Positions 50,109-50,921 of a stretch of 50,921 nt of DNA are shown one piece after another. Location: the NCBI GenBank assembly GCA_021813385.1, contig JAKAKT010000040.1:1-50921 (forward strand). Direction: 5' to 3'. The notes beneath the pieces were generated by a model that made no database searches, was not told where the DNA came from, and saw nothing but the letters and a program-made list of their open reading frames with translations. This DNA is from Microcaldota archaeon (GTDB lineage: Archaea > Micrarchaeota > Micrarchaeia > Burarchaeales > JAKAKT01). Positions within the stretch are counted from its first letter, which is position 1, and each line of letters begins with the position of its first letter. A program made the translations under genes and the position numbers.

Positions 50109-50387
50109 ATGCCTGAGGAAAATTTAGTCGCAAAAGCCGAGCTGCTCGAGAAGAAGGGGAAGTATGCAAAGGCAGCTGATTACTTTTTGAAAGCTGAACT
50201 ACCAGCCAGGGCCGCAGCTTCTTACGAGAAGGGCTGCGACTACAAGCGGGCGCAGGAAATCTATTTGGATGCGGGAAAGGAAGAGGACGCGAAGAGGTGC
50301 GAAGAGAAATTAAGGAAGGCAAAGAAATACGAAAGCTTTGATGATGAACAGTCGAAGTTCCAGCAGGAGTTCGGGAACCCTTACTAA
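50109..50387 (+). CDS. Small TPR-like protein
   Basis: 92 residues: KAELLEKKGKYAKAADYFLKA, ARAAASYEKGCDYKRAQEIY and DAGKEEDAKRCEEKLRKAK are three TPR-like helical repeats. TATA GGTATAAACC near 50087-50096 gives a leaderless or short-leader transcript from the ATG at 50109. Confidence 0.75.
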   Translation: MPEENLVAKAELLEKKGKYAKAADYFLKAELPARAAASYEKGCDYKRAQEIYLDAGKEEDAKRCEEKLRKAKKYESFDDEQSKFQQEFGNPY

Positions 50388-50487
50388 CTGGTTTTCTTAA
50401 CGGCATAAACGAAAACATCGCCCTTCGGCGAACTTCGACGATGCCCGCACAACCTATAAATACCCAGCGACTTTAGTTAAATGCTCA

Positions 50488-50805
50488 ATGTCTAATGGAA
50501 ACAACGGGAACCGGTCGAGCGCGGGACCGACTTGGGAAGCTACAAGCGGGTTTTTTCCGCTGATATTTGCCAGAAGAAATGGAAACGGCCAGAAGCCAGC
50601 GGGCGGGCCGGGCAACGGGAGCGAATTTTTAAGGGAGCACGCCAGGAGCGCAAAACCGCCTCTCGCAGCTGAAAAGAAAGGAGACCGGAGAGGAGAAAGT
50701 TACCACGATGACGATGTGGGGGAATTGATTCAACAGTTAATGGCCCGCCATACGGAAGGTTTGAAGGTGACGCCCCGGGAGGACGGCTGGGAGACCGCAA
50801 GATGA
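50488..50805 (+). CDS. Hypothetical disordered protein
   Basis: 105 residues, Gly/Asn-rich N-terminus and charged C-terminus (DDDVGELIQQLMARHTEGLK), probably largely disordered. TATA CCTATAAATACC near 50452-50463 precedes the ATG by about 30 bp. Its stop lies six bases from the IS605-type element end. Confidence 0.5.
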   Translation: MSNGNNGNRSSAGPTWEATSGFFPLIFARRNGNGQKPAGGPGNGSEFLREHARSAKPPLAAEKKGDRRGESYHDDDVGELIQQLMARHTEGLKVTPREDGWETAR

Positions 50806-50811
50806 AACAAA

Positions 50812-50882
50812 TGACTTCCTCCCCAACCTGAAGGCTCGCCCTCGGGGGCGAGTCCTCGCTTCGCTCGGATTGGGGTTTCCGA
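50812..50882 (-). ncRNA. omega-RNA-like right end of an IS200/IS605 (tnpB) element
   Basis: On the minus strand, after the stop at 50883, the sequence contains ACCCCAA...TTGGGG closing a stem around a CTCGCCC/GGGCGAG hairpin and a short CCT/AGG hairpin, ending GGGGAGGAAGTCA at 50812. This ending is the usual 3' boundary of tnpB omega-RNA scaffolds, after which the guide sequence would begin (50811 downwards). Confidence 0.7.
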
Positions 50883-50921
50883 CTACGTCTGAAATTCTGT
50901 AAGTTTTGCCTGCTTCTTCTG
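50883..50921 (-). CDS. C-terminus of probable TnpB (cut by window)
   Basis: Thirteen codons read QKKQAKLTEFQT then TAG on the minus strand. The piece is too short for a family call; TnpB is inferred only from the omega-RNA-like tail directly after it. Confidence 0.45.
   Translation of the reverse strand, partial: QKKQAKLTEFQT

Larger units (their letters stand above)
50812..50921 (-). mobile_element. IS200/IS605-type element, right end
   Basis: The tail and the TnpB-like stop define the right end of an element whose body lies beyond the window. It is inserted six bases after the stop of the gene at 50488-50805. Confidence 0.6.

Overview
The window is archaeal chromosomal DNA. Evidence: an MCM replicative helicase with an intein, fibrillarin, a short XPF-type nuclease, a presenilin-like protease, a class of MetG with paired zinc knuckles, tRNA genes with introns, TATA boxes about 25 bp upstream of leaderless or nearly leaderless genes, and GGAGGTGAT-type ribosome sites before internal operon genes. 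Many lipobox proteins, thioredoxin-fold exported proteins and orphan helical proteins would fit a DPANN-type lineage (Diapherotrites/Micrarchaeota-like), but that placement is inference; no rRNA is present to test it.

Layout. 1-1.7 kb: tail of an unidentified (possibly transposase) gene, a YkgJ-type cysteine protein, and a divergent PadR regulator / 50-residue cysteine protein pair around two palindromic operators. 1.8-10.2 kb: a large orphan protein, then a run of exported or membrane proteins (a C-x13-C lipoprotein, two small membrane proteins, two paralogous knottin-headed lipoproteins), a JAMM-like protein and a helical orphan. 10.2-15.4 kb (minus): glmS-fprA and two orphan proteins, one a membrane-anchored JAMM-like candidate. 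15.6-19.5 kb: glycosyltransferase, secreted protein, phosphoribosyltransferase, tRNA-Arg(CCT) with two introns, asparagine-synthase-like protein. 19.5-22.4 kb: Zn/Mn ABC transporter with a divergent NikR-like regulator. 22.5-24.9 kb: three consecutive exported thioredoxin-fold proteins. 24.9-33.3 kb (minus): DUF116 protein, fibrillarin, tRNA-Lys(TTT) with a T-loop intron, two helical orphan proteins, a membrane protein, metG, and another orphan. 33.3-33.9 kb: a gene-free region packed with hairpins and repeats. 33.9-39.8 kb: mcm (with intein), presenilin-like protease, gdhA. 39.9-45 kb: orphans, an autoregulated-looking winged-helix protein, a PIN-domain pair, XPF nuclease, orphan. 45-50 kb: PP-loop tRNA-thiolation-type enzyme and pstSCAB-phoU. 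The right edge carries the 3' end of an IS200/IS605 (tnpB-type) element with an omega-RNA-like tail on the minus strand.

The most unusual material is RNA-level. tRNA-Arg(CCT) and tRNA-Lys(TTT) carry introns at the same T-loop position (59/60) that share a 50-nt block differing at two positions and a hairpin with a compensatory base change. The other intron of tRNA-Arg matches a repeat upstream of mcm, where the repeat is interrupted by a small twin-hairpin element; that element occurs three times there in both orientations, with a looser relative beside tRNA-Lys. This looks like a set of small mobile or recombining structured elements.
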